From assembly GCA_014526335.1 (NCBI GenBank), contig JACTAT010000036.1, positions 2,055,542 through 2,119,541 on the forward strand: 64,000 nucleotides of DNA, written 5' to 3'. This DNA comes from Chrysaora quinquecirrha (Eukaryota > Cnidaria > Scyphozoa > Semaeostomeae > Pelagiidae). A program made the position numbers and the translations under genes. Positions 25,471-38,600 of the stretch are shown here, piece after piece (positions within the stretch are counted from its first letter, which is position 1; the number at the start of each line of letters is the position of its first letter). The notes beneath the pieces were generated by a model. The model was not told the DNA's origin, did no database searches, and saw only the letters and a program-made list of their open reading frames with translations.

Positions 25471-26517
25471 ACATGAATGTTTGGAGATTTCATGCTTTCT
25501 TCTGGGCCATCGTTACTAATTAGCAACAGAATGGTCTACAACAAACTTTGCTTGCAGTTAAGTCAAACACTGGTATATGAATTTGTCTGTTGATGATAAA
25601 TGCTGTGAGTTAAAAGAGGATTTATTTATATTTATAATATTGCACATGAAAGTTGTTACTTATCTTTCAAAGGGGCTTTCTAGCTATGTATTCCTGTGAA
25701 GGGTAAACATTCTAGATTCAGGGCGCCTCATTTTTTCACGAACCGAAATTATCATACAGAAATGATTATTTTGCTGAAAACATGTTAATACAATACAGAG
25801 TCCCTATCATTTTCTTGGAATGCTGAGTTATTATAAATTATTATAAGTTGTTATGAGTTGTTATGGAAGAAATAAAGTCTTTTGCCAAAGTCTGCTATGT
25901 TAGTATGTCTAAAGATGCTCCTGTAAGATTTTCTCCATGAGGTTAGATTTTTAGGATAGAATTCGAACCAGTGTTTTAATTTAGACAAGGGTTGCCCTTT
26001 GGATTTTGTAAGCTGCACCGATTCAGATTCACCGTTCATGCGTTTTTATAAGCAACGATAAGATTCCCACACACAATCATAAATATGCGATTGGGCGCAG
26101 CGGCACTAAATGAGTAATCTAGTTGGAGACATTATGCCTATTTGATAGTGTGTTGTATTTCAAAAATTGATTCAGGTACAATAAAAAAGGGTAATCAATT
26201 GCAGTATCAAGAACTATAAATGTGAACATTCACAAGAGAAATGCGAGCCTACAAGATGTACCAAAGACATCTCCTAGTAAAGGTTTTGATCTACCTACTT
26301 TTGAACTACTGCGAAATTGTTGAGCCATTCAAGGCAAGCGATGCATTTTCGGCGCTGTACCCCCTTCTCTCCGATTCAACGTTGAACATATTTTGAAAAG
26401 CTTAAAAAAAGGAACGGAAAAATACCTCTGAAAATATTTACTCTGGTTAAAACTAGTTCGGGGAGAGATGAGACAAAAACGGAAATTTTCTCCTATAGCT
26501 CAACGATTTGCAACTTA
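25471..26517. other. Intergenic, no gene recognised
   Basis: AT-rich spacer between D2 and the MITE at 26518. Nothing beyond short chance frames. Confidence 0.4.
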
Positions 26518-26888
26518 CTCTTAGGTGCCTAATTGCTGGGGGTCGGAAATAGGCGGGGGAGGTGGAACTACCCTCAGAATCTAATGGGCGGGGGGGGGGT
26601 CGGAATAAACGGGAGGGTTGGACTTTGTTTCACAAACCTTTTTGTGGAAACTGCTGACATGCAAAGCGATTGGCCCTATAGTGCTTTTAGGCTATGAAAA
26701 TCCACAGTTCTAATCAACAAATTGAGGGTACAAATGAAATATCACACCAAGAACGTCAAAGTTTAGTAAAATTATCAACATCAATATTAATGCAAACTGA
26801 ATAAGTGGGAGGGTCGAAATGAGAGCGGGGGGTTGGAAATTTTTCAAAAAATTAATTAGCGGGGGGGCGGCAATTAGGCACCCAAGAG
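26518..26888. mobile_element. CTCTTAGGTGC-family MITE, copy 2
   Basis: TIRs CTCTTAGGTGCCTAATTGC and GCAATTAGGCACCCAAGAG match with one difference and sit between TA dinucleotides. The G-rich interior (GGGGGTCGGAA...) is non-coding. This is the best-preserved copy in the window. Confidence 0.85.
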
Positions 26889-27914
26889 TATTGTGTTTAA
26901 GGCCCTACGAGTTCCTTTGATGTTGAAGTAACCTGATGTTCTGTTTATTATGATCTTGTTACGGGGCATGCAACAAAGTTTCAGTCCGGTAGCTTTATAC
27001 ATATATTCATATTAGCGTTATATGATATGGCGTTGATTCAACATCTTATTTATGACTGACTACACAACAGCTTTAACCCGACCCGAGCCATTTTTTCTGG
27101 TACCCGTACCAATTTCACTCGTTCTTGCACTACCTCTTCGATGGCCTGGGCACGGGCGAAAATTTTGGTACAGCATTGATAAAAATATGTATATTTCAAT
27201 TGTTTACACCGCTATATTCATCCCAGCTGTGCCAATTTGTTGGTACCCATACGAATTTTTATCCGCTATCCATAGCGTAAATGGGGCTCACTACGAAGGT
27301 TCTAGCCTTAGTGAATCCATTAAAAGATTCCCTGATTTACATTCATGCTGCTAGCAATGAATGAAGCTCTTTTTATTTGCTTAAGAAGGAGAGAAAACAT
27401 AAAAAACCGAATAAAAAATGAAACATATGGATGTAATAGTTAACTGAATTGGCAATTGTCCTCAAGGCAGTGTGAAATATTGATTAAGAATCAGCTGCAA
27501 GAAAAGATTTTCTCTTTGCAAGAATACATAAGTGAAATATTTGACGACGGAATCACATCTCAAGCGATTATTTTAATTCCAAATAATACATTCTGATCAA
27601 TGTATTCATGGAATAATGAAAAATTTCATTGTTTAATCTAATTGCGATTAATATTTAATACTGTTGGCAGATAGAACTATTTTTGAACATTAATATAATT
27701 GTGCCGCTCAACTCAATCACGTACTGCCATGGACACACACTGACCATTGAAAGAACTGTCCTTAATAGTCTATTTCATTTAAAAAGACTTTTCGCCCTGA
27801 ATTCAGTTTTATTGTAAGATCCCATCTCCTGAAAAGAATGCTGTCATCGCCAAAGCAATGCTGTAAAATTTCTTGTATCTTATAATATATTATAATATTT
27901 GACGACTATGAAAA
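26889..27914. other. Intergenic, no gene recognised
   Basis: Contains a 100-codon open frame (27052-27354, +) with no recognisable domain; probably chance. Confidence 0.35.
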
Positions 27915-28070
27915 TATCGGGTGGGCCAAAAACAAGTACCCCCCATAACAAAATAATTAATACAAAATCTTTCCTATGGGAGTAACTTACCAAACTTTAA
28001 CCATATTCATTTCAACCTAATAAACATCTTTCGTGGAATAATGTAAACCCCACCAGCTCTTAATACAGAG

Positions 28071-28544
28071 TACCTTAAGGGAATTTATTTTCGCGGGAAT
28101 TAATTTTCGCGGTTTTCGCGGATTTTGGTCATATCCGCGAAAATTAGTTCCCGCGAAATTCTCAAAATATGCTTTTCTGCAAAAAAAAATTCCCGCGAAA
28201 TTTCCAAAATTTCAAAAAAATCTGCAAATTTTCAAGGCTTTTGTCAAATTTAGAGAAATATTTCACTGAAAAACTAAATATGATTTTTGCTTCTGTATTT
28301 ACAGTATCATTTGTATCCTTTGTAAGATTTCTAGTCCAAAAAAGGAAGAAAGGCATTCAAGATATTTCTTTTCTTTTTTATATGAAAATTATTTGATCCG
28401 CGAAAATAAGTTCCCGCGAAATTCCTTTCATCAACGAATCCGCGAAATACGCGACGCGAAAATAAATTCCATTTTTTTCCGCGAAATTTCTGAGAAAAAA
28501 ATCTGCGAAAATACGTTCTCGCGAAAATTAATTCCCTTAAGGTA
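28071..28544. mobile_element. CGCG-rich palindromic MITE (TTCGCGGGAA family)
   Basis: The ends TACCTTAAGGGAA and TTCCCTTAAGGTA are perfect inverses. Inside, many TTTTCGCGG and CCGCGAAAAT motifs face each other, so much of the element can fold back. TTAA or TA could be the target site. Non-coding; lies within the mariner-like element. Confidence 0.8.
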
Positions 28545-28780
28545 ATACGAACTCAGAAATCTGTGGTTACAAATGCAGGTGTAACGAAACAAGCTAAAGG
28601 CAAGGCAAACAACAAAAGTGTAATGAACGTTTTCAACTAGAGAGTATGGTCTGAATGTCCGCAGTCCTGTTATGTGCATGTGTCAAGCCTTGCATTGGTT
28701 GTTCTTCCATTTTTGCTTCGGCAAGGACTCGACACTCAATCGCGTTACGTGAAGGCTGCACATGTCGGATGTTAAAAAAA

Positions 28781-28910
28781 AGCAGTAAGGCAGTAACGCT
28801 GCAAAGCGACGAGAAGACGAAGCAAAAAAGATGAATTTTTTAATACGAATTTAAAAAAGTCTTTTTTGCTTCGTCTTCTCGTTGCTTTGCAGCGTTACTG
28901 CCTCACTGCT
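28781..28910. repeat. Long hairpin, 51-bp arms
   Basis: Arms 28781-28831 and 28860-28910 are reverse complements with two mismatches, around a 28-bp AT-rich loop. Arm motif: GCAGTAACGCTGCAAAGC. Such near-perfect arms suggest a recent foldback element or gene-conversion event. Confidence 0.9.
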
Positions 28911-29235
28911 TTATTTACTTTACTCGCCGCGAGAATCGAAAGATCCGACGGGACAGTTTGCAGTTCGTAGCCTTTTCTCTCTATCAATCAAATTAATGGC
29001 GGATGTTGATTTCAGACACGTAAAATAGCCTTTCGTAATTAATAAGCCTTGCTTAGTTGTTCAACAGATTTAAATAAGGGCTATTTCCCGGCCACTGGTC
29101 TTTCTGCAATCGCGATGAAGTCAATCATTTTCTTGGATTATTATTTTCTTAGAATTCAGCATGAATACTAACGATGTAGTGGCTTTTCTGGTTTCGTTAT
29201 ACGGGTATTCGTGACTACTTTTTTGGCCCACCCGA

Positions 29236-29631
29236 TATATCGTACCATTTGCCTTTTGTTAATCATTCAGCTAACAAAACAGTATTATCATTGGCGAAGG
29301 AAGTCATTTTTCATTATTTTAAAAAGAACAAAGAAACAAACTCGCTTAAGTTATGTACAAACACAGGGTCTCGAAGGACTTTGACAGGTTCTGTACAGAA
29401 GAAGATGATTCAGCTTTTAGCAACCTGCAACGTAAATCAGTCTTGACTGTTTTGTTTCCTCTAATGTTTAACAGGCTTACAAGTAGAGCTGAAATGAGCG
29501 CAGCTGATACAATTACACACTGCTAACTTTTCTTCAAAATTATGCGTTTTTTTTGTATGTCAATTCTATGGGTTGCTATTGTCTTTTAATGCCCTAGAAC
29601 TTATTAAATTGATAGAAATTCATATTTCAGC
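29236..29631. other. Upstream flank of the FAM81-like gene
   Basis: About 400 bp between the mariner-like element and the acceptor TATTTCAG near 29630. No promoter motif is convincing; it may be intronic relative to an upstream non-coding exon. Confidence 0.35.
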
Positions 29632-29666
29632 AACAAAAAACTTGTGTTCTGGTTTAAAAGCTTGAA

Positions 29667-32600
29667 ATGAGAAGATTCGATCGATCATATCGCAGTCCAC
29701 CACAATTGAATGATGAAAGACGCGTTACCCTACCAAAAGAAGGTAACTGGGTAAGATCTTCACTTGAAAACATTTCCACGATGCATAATGAGCTTAGTGC
29801 AACAGTTGCACGGAATTATGATAACATACTGATGGCAAGACAAGAAAATGTTGTGATTGCAGAAAATGTTCGAGCAGCAGCTGCAGTTTATAATCAACTA
29901 TCTGATCGATTATCAAGAATAGAAGACCAAATTGAGTTTGACAAGAAGTCGTTGGTAATTCTTTATTTTTTAGCACTTATAACCATGATCATGGTCATTT
30001 TCCTGTGCTCTTTTTCTTTCTTTTCCTTGCTGATTTTTGTTCTCTTTTAATTCGTATTCTTTCTGCTTTTCTTCTCCTTGTTTTATTAGTCCTTCTTACT
30101 TCGTCCCCATTTCTTCTTTCTCTCCCATCTTCTCTTTCGTTTAATTCTCCTTCTTTGGATGATTCCTTCTTTTCTTTTCTTCTTTTAATTCTACTATTTC
30201 TCATACATGTTTGTTGTTTCGCTTCTTCTTTCCTCCGTTTGTATTCTACTCCTTTACATTAGTCCCTTATTCTAATTCTTTTTCTTTTTCTTTTGCCCTT
30301 CTTCCTCTCTTCTTCTTTCTATCTCTACTTTCAGCTTCTACTAGAACTAATTCGTTCTCATCTTATTCACTTTTGCATCATTTTGACGATCTCTTTTTCT
30401 TTTCATTTCAACTCCGAGTTCGTTTCTTTCTGTTTCTCTCCTTCTGGTGATACTACATCCTCTTTGTCTCCTTTTCTTTTTCTTCTTCTTCCTATTCTTT
30501 TCCTTCTTTTGGTTATTCTTCTACTTCGTCTTTTTTAGTTTTCTTATTTTCAATGGATTTTCAATGCTTTCCACTGGCCCATATTTCTATAGGATGAATA
30601 ATCTCCTCTCCTTTTACGTCTCCTTTTTTGATTCCTCTACTTTTGCTGATACTATATCCTTCTTGTCTCGTTTTTTTCTTCTTTCTCCTCCTCTTCTCCT
30701 AATTTTAGTTATTCTTCTAATTTGTCGTTTAACGTTCTTATTTCAAGTGACTGCCGTCTGCTGGCTCCTTTTCCTCTTCTTCTTCCCTTCGTCTTTTTTA
30801 ATTTTTGCTTCTCCTCTTTTTATCTTCTTTCCCATTCTTTTTCTCTCCCTGACCTCCGTCTCTTTTTCGTTTTGGCTTCTCCTGTTCTTAGGTTTCTTCT
30901 ATTGTTACTTCTTTTGTTACTTTTTATAAAAACTTTCTACTTGAAGTGATACCTTTTCATCCTAGAGTTTATCCCTTTACTGATACTAGCTTTTCCTTTT
31001 TTCCTGTTTTTGTTCTTCCTCTCTTCGTCTTCTTTATAATTGTGCTATCACTACTCCTACTACTTCGTTCTCGTATTCAATTCTTAATCTTTTTGATGAT
31101 TTCATCCTTTTTCTTTCCGTTCCTTCAATTTTATATCTTCTACATCTTCTCCTCTTTTGTTCATCTTCTCCAACTTCGTTTTCTAGCCGTTCCTCTCCTT
31201 TTGTTGATACTACATTTTCCTTGTCTCATTTTCTTTGTCTTCTTTCGCCTCCTCTTTTGTTCGTTTAGTTATGCTTCTACCTGGTTGTTTTGAGTTCTTA
31301 TTTTTGTCAATGCTTTCTACTGATCCTTTTTCTACTTCTTCTTTCCCTTCGTCTCTTTTAATTTTTGCTTCTCCTCTTTTTATCTTCTTTCCCTTCCTTC
31401 ATAACGCTTCTTCTATTGTCAGCTACTTTAATGATACTTTTTCATCCTATGATTTGCTCCTCTAGTGATACTACTTTTCCTTTCTTCTTCTGTCTTTCTT
31501 CTTTTTCCATCTCTCACTTTTTTATCGTTATTTCTTTCGCCTCTTTTTATTTTCTTCCACTTATTATTTTTCATTACCTTTGTCTACTTTTGCTTTTTCT
31601 TCTTGATCCTCTTTCAATTTTTTCTTTACGTTCTTGTTCTAGAACTACTTATTTTCCATTTTCTTGTGATTTCTAATCTTATTTTAAATTTCAACCTAAA
31701 GTGGTTTCACTGGTTTTAGGATGCTGTGATTAAAAGTACAAAGCAAGCTGAATCTCATGTTACTGGTCAACAAAGACAATTAGTAAATAAAGGGCTACAA
31801 ATGGAGAGAAATGTTTCAAGATTAGAAGAAGAAATAATGAGGTTGAAACAAATGAGTGAAGTAAATAACAAACAAATCCAAACAATTAATGAAAAAATAG
31901 ATGAAACTTTGCAAGAGATGTCAAAACAAACCAATACAATGGATGTTGGTATTCAAGACTTGAGGCAACTGACTCATGAAATCGAAATGAATGCAAGGAA
32001 AAATGTAAAAAAATCTTTCTTTTTATTGCAATGGTATTGTTTTATGAAACCCTCCTCTCACATTTATCCTAAAATCCTCCTTATTATCTTCCTTGTGATA
32101 AAGCCTGGAATGGTGAAAGGATGTGATCGCAATGACGTAAAATTTTAGACCAATGTGGCAAAGATTGACTACACAAATTTAATGGTCAAACCCTTGTGAA
32201 ATATTTTCTTTGTTACTTGATATCTTTCACAATCTATCATAGCGTGACACAATCTATCATAGGTAGCTCAAGATCTCTTTGTCTTCTTAGTCTCCTTAAT
32301 CTTCTCAATGCATATTTTAAGAAATTTTCAGTGGTGGGCCAAAGGGGACAGGGGGCCCAATAAATTTTTATAATTTCTTTTTTAACTGCCAGCCCGGAGA
32401 AAGCCCACAGAGATGCAGGGGCGGTCTGGCACCACAATTGCAGGGTAGCTAGCAAATCAAAAGGGCCCGGTTGAGGGGGGCAGATAAAGTTTATGAACCA
32501 CTCCACTGATAAAGAATTCATCTTAAATACGCTCAGCCGATATTAGATATTAACTGATAGATGTGCTGAGGGGAACTATGCTTGTATTTCAATTTGAGAA

Positions 32601-35600
32601 ACATACTTTTGCACTTTTCGCTGTTTCGAGTTTAGATGTCTGCAAAATTCAAGGGGGAATACCAAAACTGCCGCCCACCATGGTTGGGCGGCGAAGAAAA
32701 TTTGGTTGCTAGACCCTCTAAAACATCTATTTTAGCAATTTGAGCAACTCATCTTTGGAATTAAAGAAATAGTAAACCCACAAAAAAGTGATGCAAAACC
32801 TTAGAATTTCTAAATAAAACTGAAGATTCAACCATCTTGTTTGCTATGCGAGATAAGGAGAATGATTTTGCGTGTGGTTCCAGCCGTCGCACGACGCACG
32901 GCACGAAACGATTGTCATATCCATCCGTTTTAGAATTGGCTCACGAAAACTGTAGATATCGGTCATTGTGGGGCCCTACAAAACATCACAGACCAATTCC
33001 TGCTGGCATCAATTATTTCTTTTGGAGAAGTGAACAACTTTTTTATGTTTTCAATAAAGTTTTGTAGTAAAAATAAAACGTGTTTCAGTTTTATTGTATC
33101 GAAACAACTCCAGGTCATTTACTAGATTGGGCAAAGGGCCCCCACAGTGGTGGGCCAATTTGGCAAAAATTGTCGTCAGTGGTGGGCCAGCTTGTGGGGC
33201 CTGGTGGGCCAAATGGCCCACCAGTACATATGTTAAAATATGCCCTGAATCTTCTTCTGTACAATATGAAGATCATGTTGTTTCCACATTATGTTCTCAT
33301 CTCATTCATTTAGGTCCGAGCAGCTCATCAAGAAATCGAACAAAAAATTGACATCGAGGAGAAAAGTAGAAAATCAGAAAATAACATTATAACCGAAAAG
33401 TAAGTTCATGTTGTATATGACGTAAGACCTACAATATTTGCTTTAATAACTGCTCCAACGTTTGATAAATTTTCAGTGTTTAAAATTCGGAGGTATGAAA
33501 ACAGGGAGGCTATTATTGATGAGTTATCGAGAAATTTTTTGAGAAGAAATCGACGTACAATGTTAGGTGCGGAATGATTATGTGACTTTGCAAGAAGAAG
33601 AAGAAACTTTGATATACATTTGTCATAGCCATGCTTAGCAGTTTATCTGCCTGTGTATTTCATTTCGATATGACTTTTGACACACTAGTATTTTTTATTA
33701 AAAAGAATTTGCCATGAAATTAAAGAACATGACAAAGATTCAAGATTCAAGAATAAGGAGACAAAAACATGACATAGATTCAAGATTCAAGATTAAAGAA
33801 CAAAGAACAGATTCAAAATTCAAAATTTTAATGGAATTAGGAAATATATCGATTTTATGATTTAAGTAATCTGCAGCACAATTTTACTCAATTTAATACA
33901 ATAAGTAGCCCGAGCCATACTTAAAACGATGAAGCTTCTAACGATGAAACCAGTTAAGTTTTATTGTTTTACTGCGAAGATATGTGTTAATTTTGATAGA
34001 CCAATGAAAAACATTCGTACTTACATCCTTTGAGGTATCGATGTTTGAAAATGGATGTTTGGAGAAATATCTCTTTGTATTATTTGCTACAGAAACACCT
34101 CAAGGAGTCCTTTCTTTCTCCACAAGAGCCCTTTTATGTAACAGTATGAAATCAAACTATGATTTTCTGCTGACAGAATACAAGCTCTGCAAGCAGTTGT
34201 TAACGATATGAAGAAACGCGAAAAGAAAGGAGTACAGAGTTACATACAACTTGTTGAAGAAAAAGATCAAGAATACAAAAACGAATTAAACAATCTTTTC
34301 AGAAAAATAAGTGCCCACATCCAAAACAAACAACACTCAACCAACAACTCAGATAAAAAGCTGATTCATGAACTAACAGCTAAGGTTCGTTTTCTGGAAC
34401 AGGTACGTAATTTTTATGTTACCTATCTCGTAAATTTCTCCGTTTTGCTGTAAGTTTGCGAAGCCAAGCAGATATGGCATCATACATAATAATTTTCGTG
34501 ATTGGATGTATTTAATCTTAAACAGCAACTTGCAATGGAAAAAGAGGCTCGTGTTGAAAGTCTCATAAAACTTGAAGACGAAACAGCAAGACATTTTAAA
34601 AAAGTATCAAAAGACATCATCTCAGAACTTGATAATCTAAGTTCATCTTTACAGGTATTTGAATTATTTTTCTACTCCACTTTTATTTCACAACTATTGC
34701 TATTATTATTTAAGGGGTTTGAAACTTATTCAAGTTCTTATTTCAAAACAAATCCACGTTCTAAACAGCAATCAAGACAAAGATGTTGATATCGCGGGGT
34801 AAGGGGAGTAAGGTCAAACCCTGTACATTATTGGTTGTGAAACCCTAAAATATGCCTAAATAAGTCATTTGTGTAGCTACCTATTATCCTCTGCTGGAGA
34901 TCCCTATGTCTACTGATAGGTGACGCAAAGGGTGGACGCGAAGCCCTTCCCTTTCTACAAACCACTTTGGTTTAATAAATAGATAAATTTTTTCACTCAA
35001 AAATTGTTTGGAAACCTGTCAATCTTCAATAGATAATGTCTGAAACTTCTCCGGAAAATCTTCTAATTCCTGTCATAAATACTAAATGATACCTAAAAGC
35101 AAGCACTACCGTCTTCGATCTCGCAGTTGCAGTCTATTTATCAATACATAATACAAAGTTTTTTGTTCTTCTCTAAGAATACGCATTCAAAAGATCACAT
35201 GGAAACAGTTATAAGAGAAATGAAGAAAGAAATCGAAGCAAATAAACAAACTATCAACAGAGTTTTAAGAGCAGAAATCACTGCAAGGTTTGGCCTTTAA
35301 TACTCTGTATACACATCATAACAACTCTTAACGGTTCCCTCAGTTAAAACTTCCAAAATTTTTTCCCGATCAAAATATATTTTATAAATATGTACGTTTG
35401 ACAGAAGTGAGTAATAAATGTACGAAAGAGTTTACATTCTCTATATCAACCAAGAAAAGATTAAAAACAAAATGTGTATGGGTAGCTAACTCTTGAACAG
35501 TATGGTATTTTTCAGGCAAGTTGCATAAGCAGTGATTTTGAATTCAAAGTCCAGAAAATATCTTACCCTGCCAGCACATCTTAAATGAACCAACATTTTG

Positions 35601-38600
35601 TAAACCTTCTTCACTATAGAAAGAAGATGAGGTATAGACTGGGCGTGCTACACAACTTCTTTTGCTTTCGACCACCTTCCGTCGATTTTTGGTCGTGGGT
35701 CCGCATGGGCAGTGCACTGTAAAGTAATTGATGTCAAAAGAGCATTTTACTTTAGAATGGTGGGATCAAAGTATTTTGAGACTAAAACTACAAACATACG
35801 GAAGAGCGTTATAATGGAATTTCACTGGAAAACCGGTGTATAAACACCAAAAAAAGCTTGTAATGGATCTGACAACTCATTAAATGCCCCTACGCTGACG
35901 CATACAAAATATAGGCGGAAAGAACCTAATTCAAAACATCTAGATTAGGCACATATTGTTACCTATAGATTGCTCACATGCACCAATGGCATTATTTTTT
36001 TAGAAAGTCTCAGGCACAAAAATTCAGTCATTCGATTCAAGGTGTACAGAAACATAGCAGTCAAACTGTCATTGTTGTGCAAGAAGCAATCCAAGAAATG
36101 AAAACCTATGTTGATAAAGAATTAGGAACGGTATGAATTTCAGAATTTCATAATTCTTTGTATTTTCTTTTTATAAATCTTTTATGTGCCACATTCATTG
36201 ATCAACAATTAAGTTTTGCATTAAATCCCAGGGAGCATTTAACACTAGGTCAAACCGGAAGGTCAGTTCGATATTTTGGGTAAAAACGTTGTACAAACAG
36301 TAGTCTTTGATTATTAAAAGGGAAAATGCTCCTCTCATACCAACTGAAGAAGAATCGTACTTGATCATTATTTTGTGATATTTTCGGGAAAAAGATGTCA
36401 GTTGATGTGATTTTTTGTGTCATGGAAGCGATGTAGGTGAAATCTGTGGGAGGCCTGAAAGATCCTTCAACTGACCTCCCCCCCCCCTTATCTGTAGTAA
36501 GTAAATGTCCACTGGACATAAAATATTTGGGATACAAATTATAGCGTATTGACACTGAGAGTAAAACCAGTTTAAATTGAACCAGCTGTTTGCGTTCTTA
36601 TTGGTCAATCAATCAAACCATATTATGACACGGTGCATCATCGAGCTGCATCTGTGAAGTCTTTTTACCAAAAGTTCTAAGACATTCCTAAATCTTCAAG
36701 TTGAGTTTATCAAGTTCTGTGTCTCATCAATTGAAAAAAGTGGCAAATGGCAGTTTCGTGACATTCTAATTAAAGTAGCTTAATAAGCAGAAGGATGGAG
36801 CAACTCAGATTGATTTTTACCAAATCGGAAGAAAACAATTGTGGCTATCCTTTGCTGTCGAGAATGATCGTCTTCTATCAATTTTTATTCTTTGGTGACT
36901 GAGAAGTCCCAGTCTTGATTTACAGACTCCTGTTATACACTGTTGTACACCTTTTCATAGTAAGGCATCGTAGACCATCGGAATTGACTGCTCTATAGTT
37001 TTGCTGTCTTCGCTTCTTTTCGTCATGTTCAGTTCTTCATCCTGTGAAGTTGCAGATTCCCTAGTGGACGGGAGTTCATGTTTGGTCAATTTATAGCAAG
37101 CTTTGTCTACTTGGTCCAGCTGATGTCGCTTGACTTATAATTGAGATTTAGTGTGTCTTGAATGTTGGACCTCTTCTTTCTTTCCATTGTTGTAATTTTT
37201 TGTATTTTAGATTTAATTGATTATTTTAATATTTTAGTAACTATGTAATTAGGTTTGGGGCTTACTTGGCCTAGATACCTGAATTATAAAAAAAAGTAAT
37301 TGGGATTAGATAGTCTGCTTTGGAAGTCGACTGTCGGGCATAAGGGCAAAGTAACCAGCCTATCCAAAGTTTTTAATGGCGATTGACTGGACGCTGTTTG
37401 CCTTGACTATACTAAGCACACCTAAGTTGGTTTTGTAGTATCCGAGGTAATGATGATAAATCCCAATGATTTTTCAGAATTCTTTGTTTCTGTTAGTTCT
37501 CACTGAAAAAGTTCAGCCTATAAGTTCTAAAATTTAAGCAATTTTGAATAAAGACAGCAGGATTAATATTATTCGCATCATTGTGTAAGGGCTCCGTTTC
37601 AGAACTCTATATAACAAACGGTTGAAATTTCTATTGTCAAAGTTAAATAAATACTTGCTTTGAAATCACACTTCCAACAGTATTCTACAACACATCACAA
37701 ATATAATTTCTGCTTATCACTTGATTGCAAACGGTAGCACTTCAAGAAATAACAATTATTATTGAAATACGTATTACAACATTTTTCTACAGAAATCAAT
37801 ATCTCCAGATGGAAGGTCAAATAAGATAATCCCAACATTCGAAAAGAGATTATCAGATTTAGAAGAAAAACTTACAAAGCATCGAACAAGTGACGGGGTA
37901 TTGTATTTCTAAAATTAGTTGAATAATTTTTAGTTTTTTACGTAAGGGCTGCATGCTAGGGGCTGCCTATCAGTTTCAAACAGAATAACCAATCTGCTTG
38001 CATAACACTTTGGGTAAGTGGCTGATTAGATAAGACTGTTCAGCCCAGTCAAACGGGCTGTAAACAGCCCTCTCCTCCGGTCATCTCGTCGCAAAACTGA
38101 GTTTTCGATTACACGGGAAAACTCCAGTTCTTCTACAGCTGACGGGCAAGGATTTCGCAATTTTTTCCAATACCGCTGTGATTTTTGTCATTTTATTTCC
38201 ATGTGAAAACATCTTTTAAGTCACTATGAGCCAGTGTAATTGCAAATTGAGTGCTCATAATGAGTTATGTAAGCTGGAAACATATAGAACCACATCATTT
38301 TTTCAATGATTTTGTTGAAAGCCGTGTTTGCGAACAATTTCAGATTTTTGTGCCACTTAGCTACTTTAATTGGACAATTTCAGCCAACTGGAAACGTTCA
38401 TAAAATCGCACGCCAATTCAACCCTGCTAACCGAGCTAAAATAGCATCCCGGACTACACACTCTCTTAAATCAGGGATATAGAGTACTTAATCTCCTTGC
38501 CCTTATTCCCAATGGTTTTGCACGATTTCAGGGAACAAATTGCACCCAAGACTCAAAATTACCACATGTCATACAACATTTCACCATTGCAGCAAACAAA

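Larger units (their letters stand above)
27917..29235. mobile_element. Mariner-like non-autonomous composite element
   Basis: The left end TCGGGTGGGCCAAAAAC and right end TTTTTTGGCCCACCCGA are inverted repeats flanked by TA (27915-27916 and 29236-29237). CGGGTGG-CCAAAAA ends are typical of mariner-type elements. The interior has no transposase but carries a second MITE (28071-28544) and a 51-bp hairpin (28781-28910). Confidence 0.7.

Noticed and set aside
27052..27354. 100-codon frame with hydrophobic stretches
   Set aside because: No homology recognised, no splice context; internal near-repeats of GGTACCC suggest repeat origin.
30005..31719. Many Phe/Leu/Ser-rich open frames resembling membrane proteins
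   Set aside because: Product of the polypyrimidine tract, overlapping in several frames within one intron.
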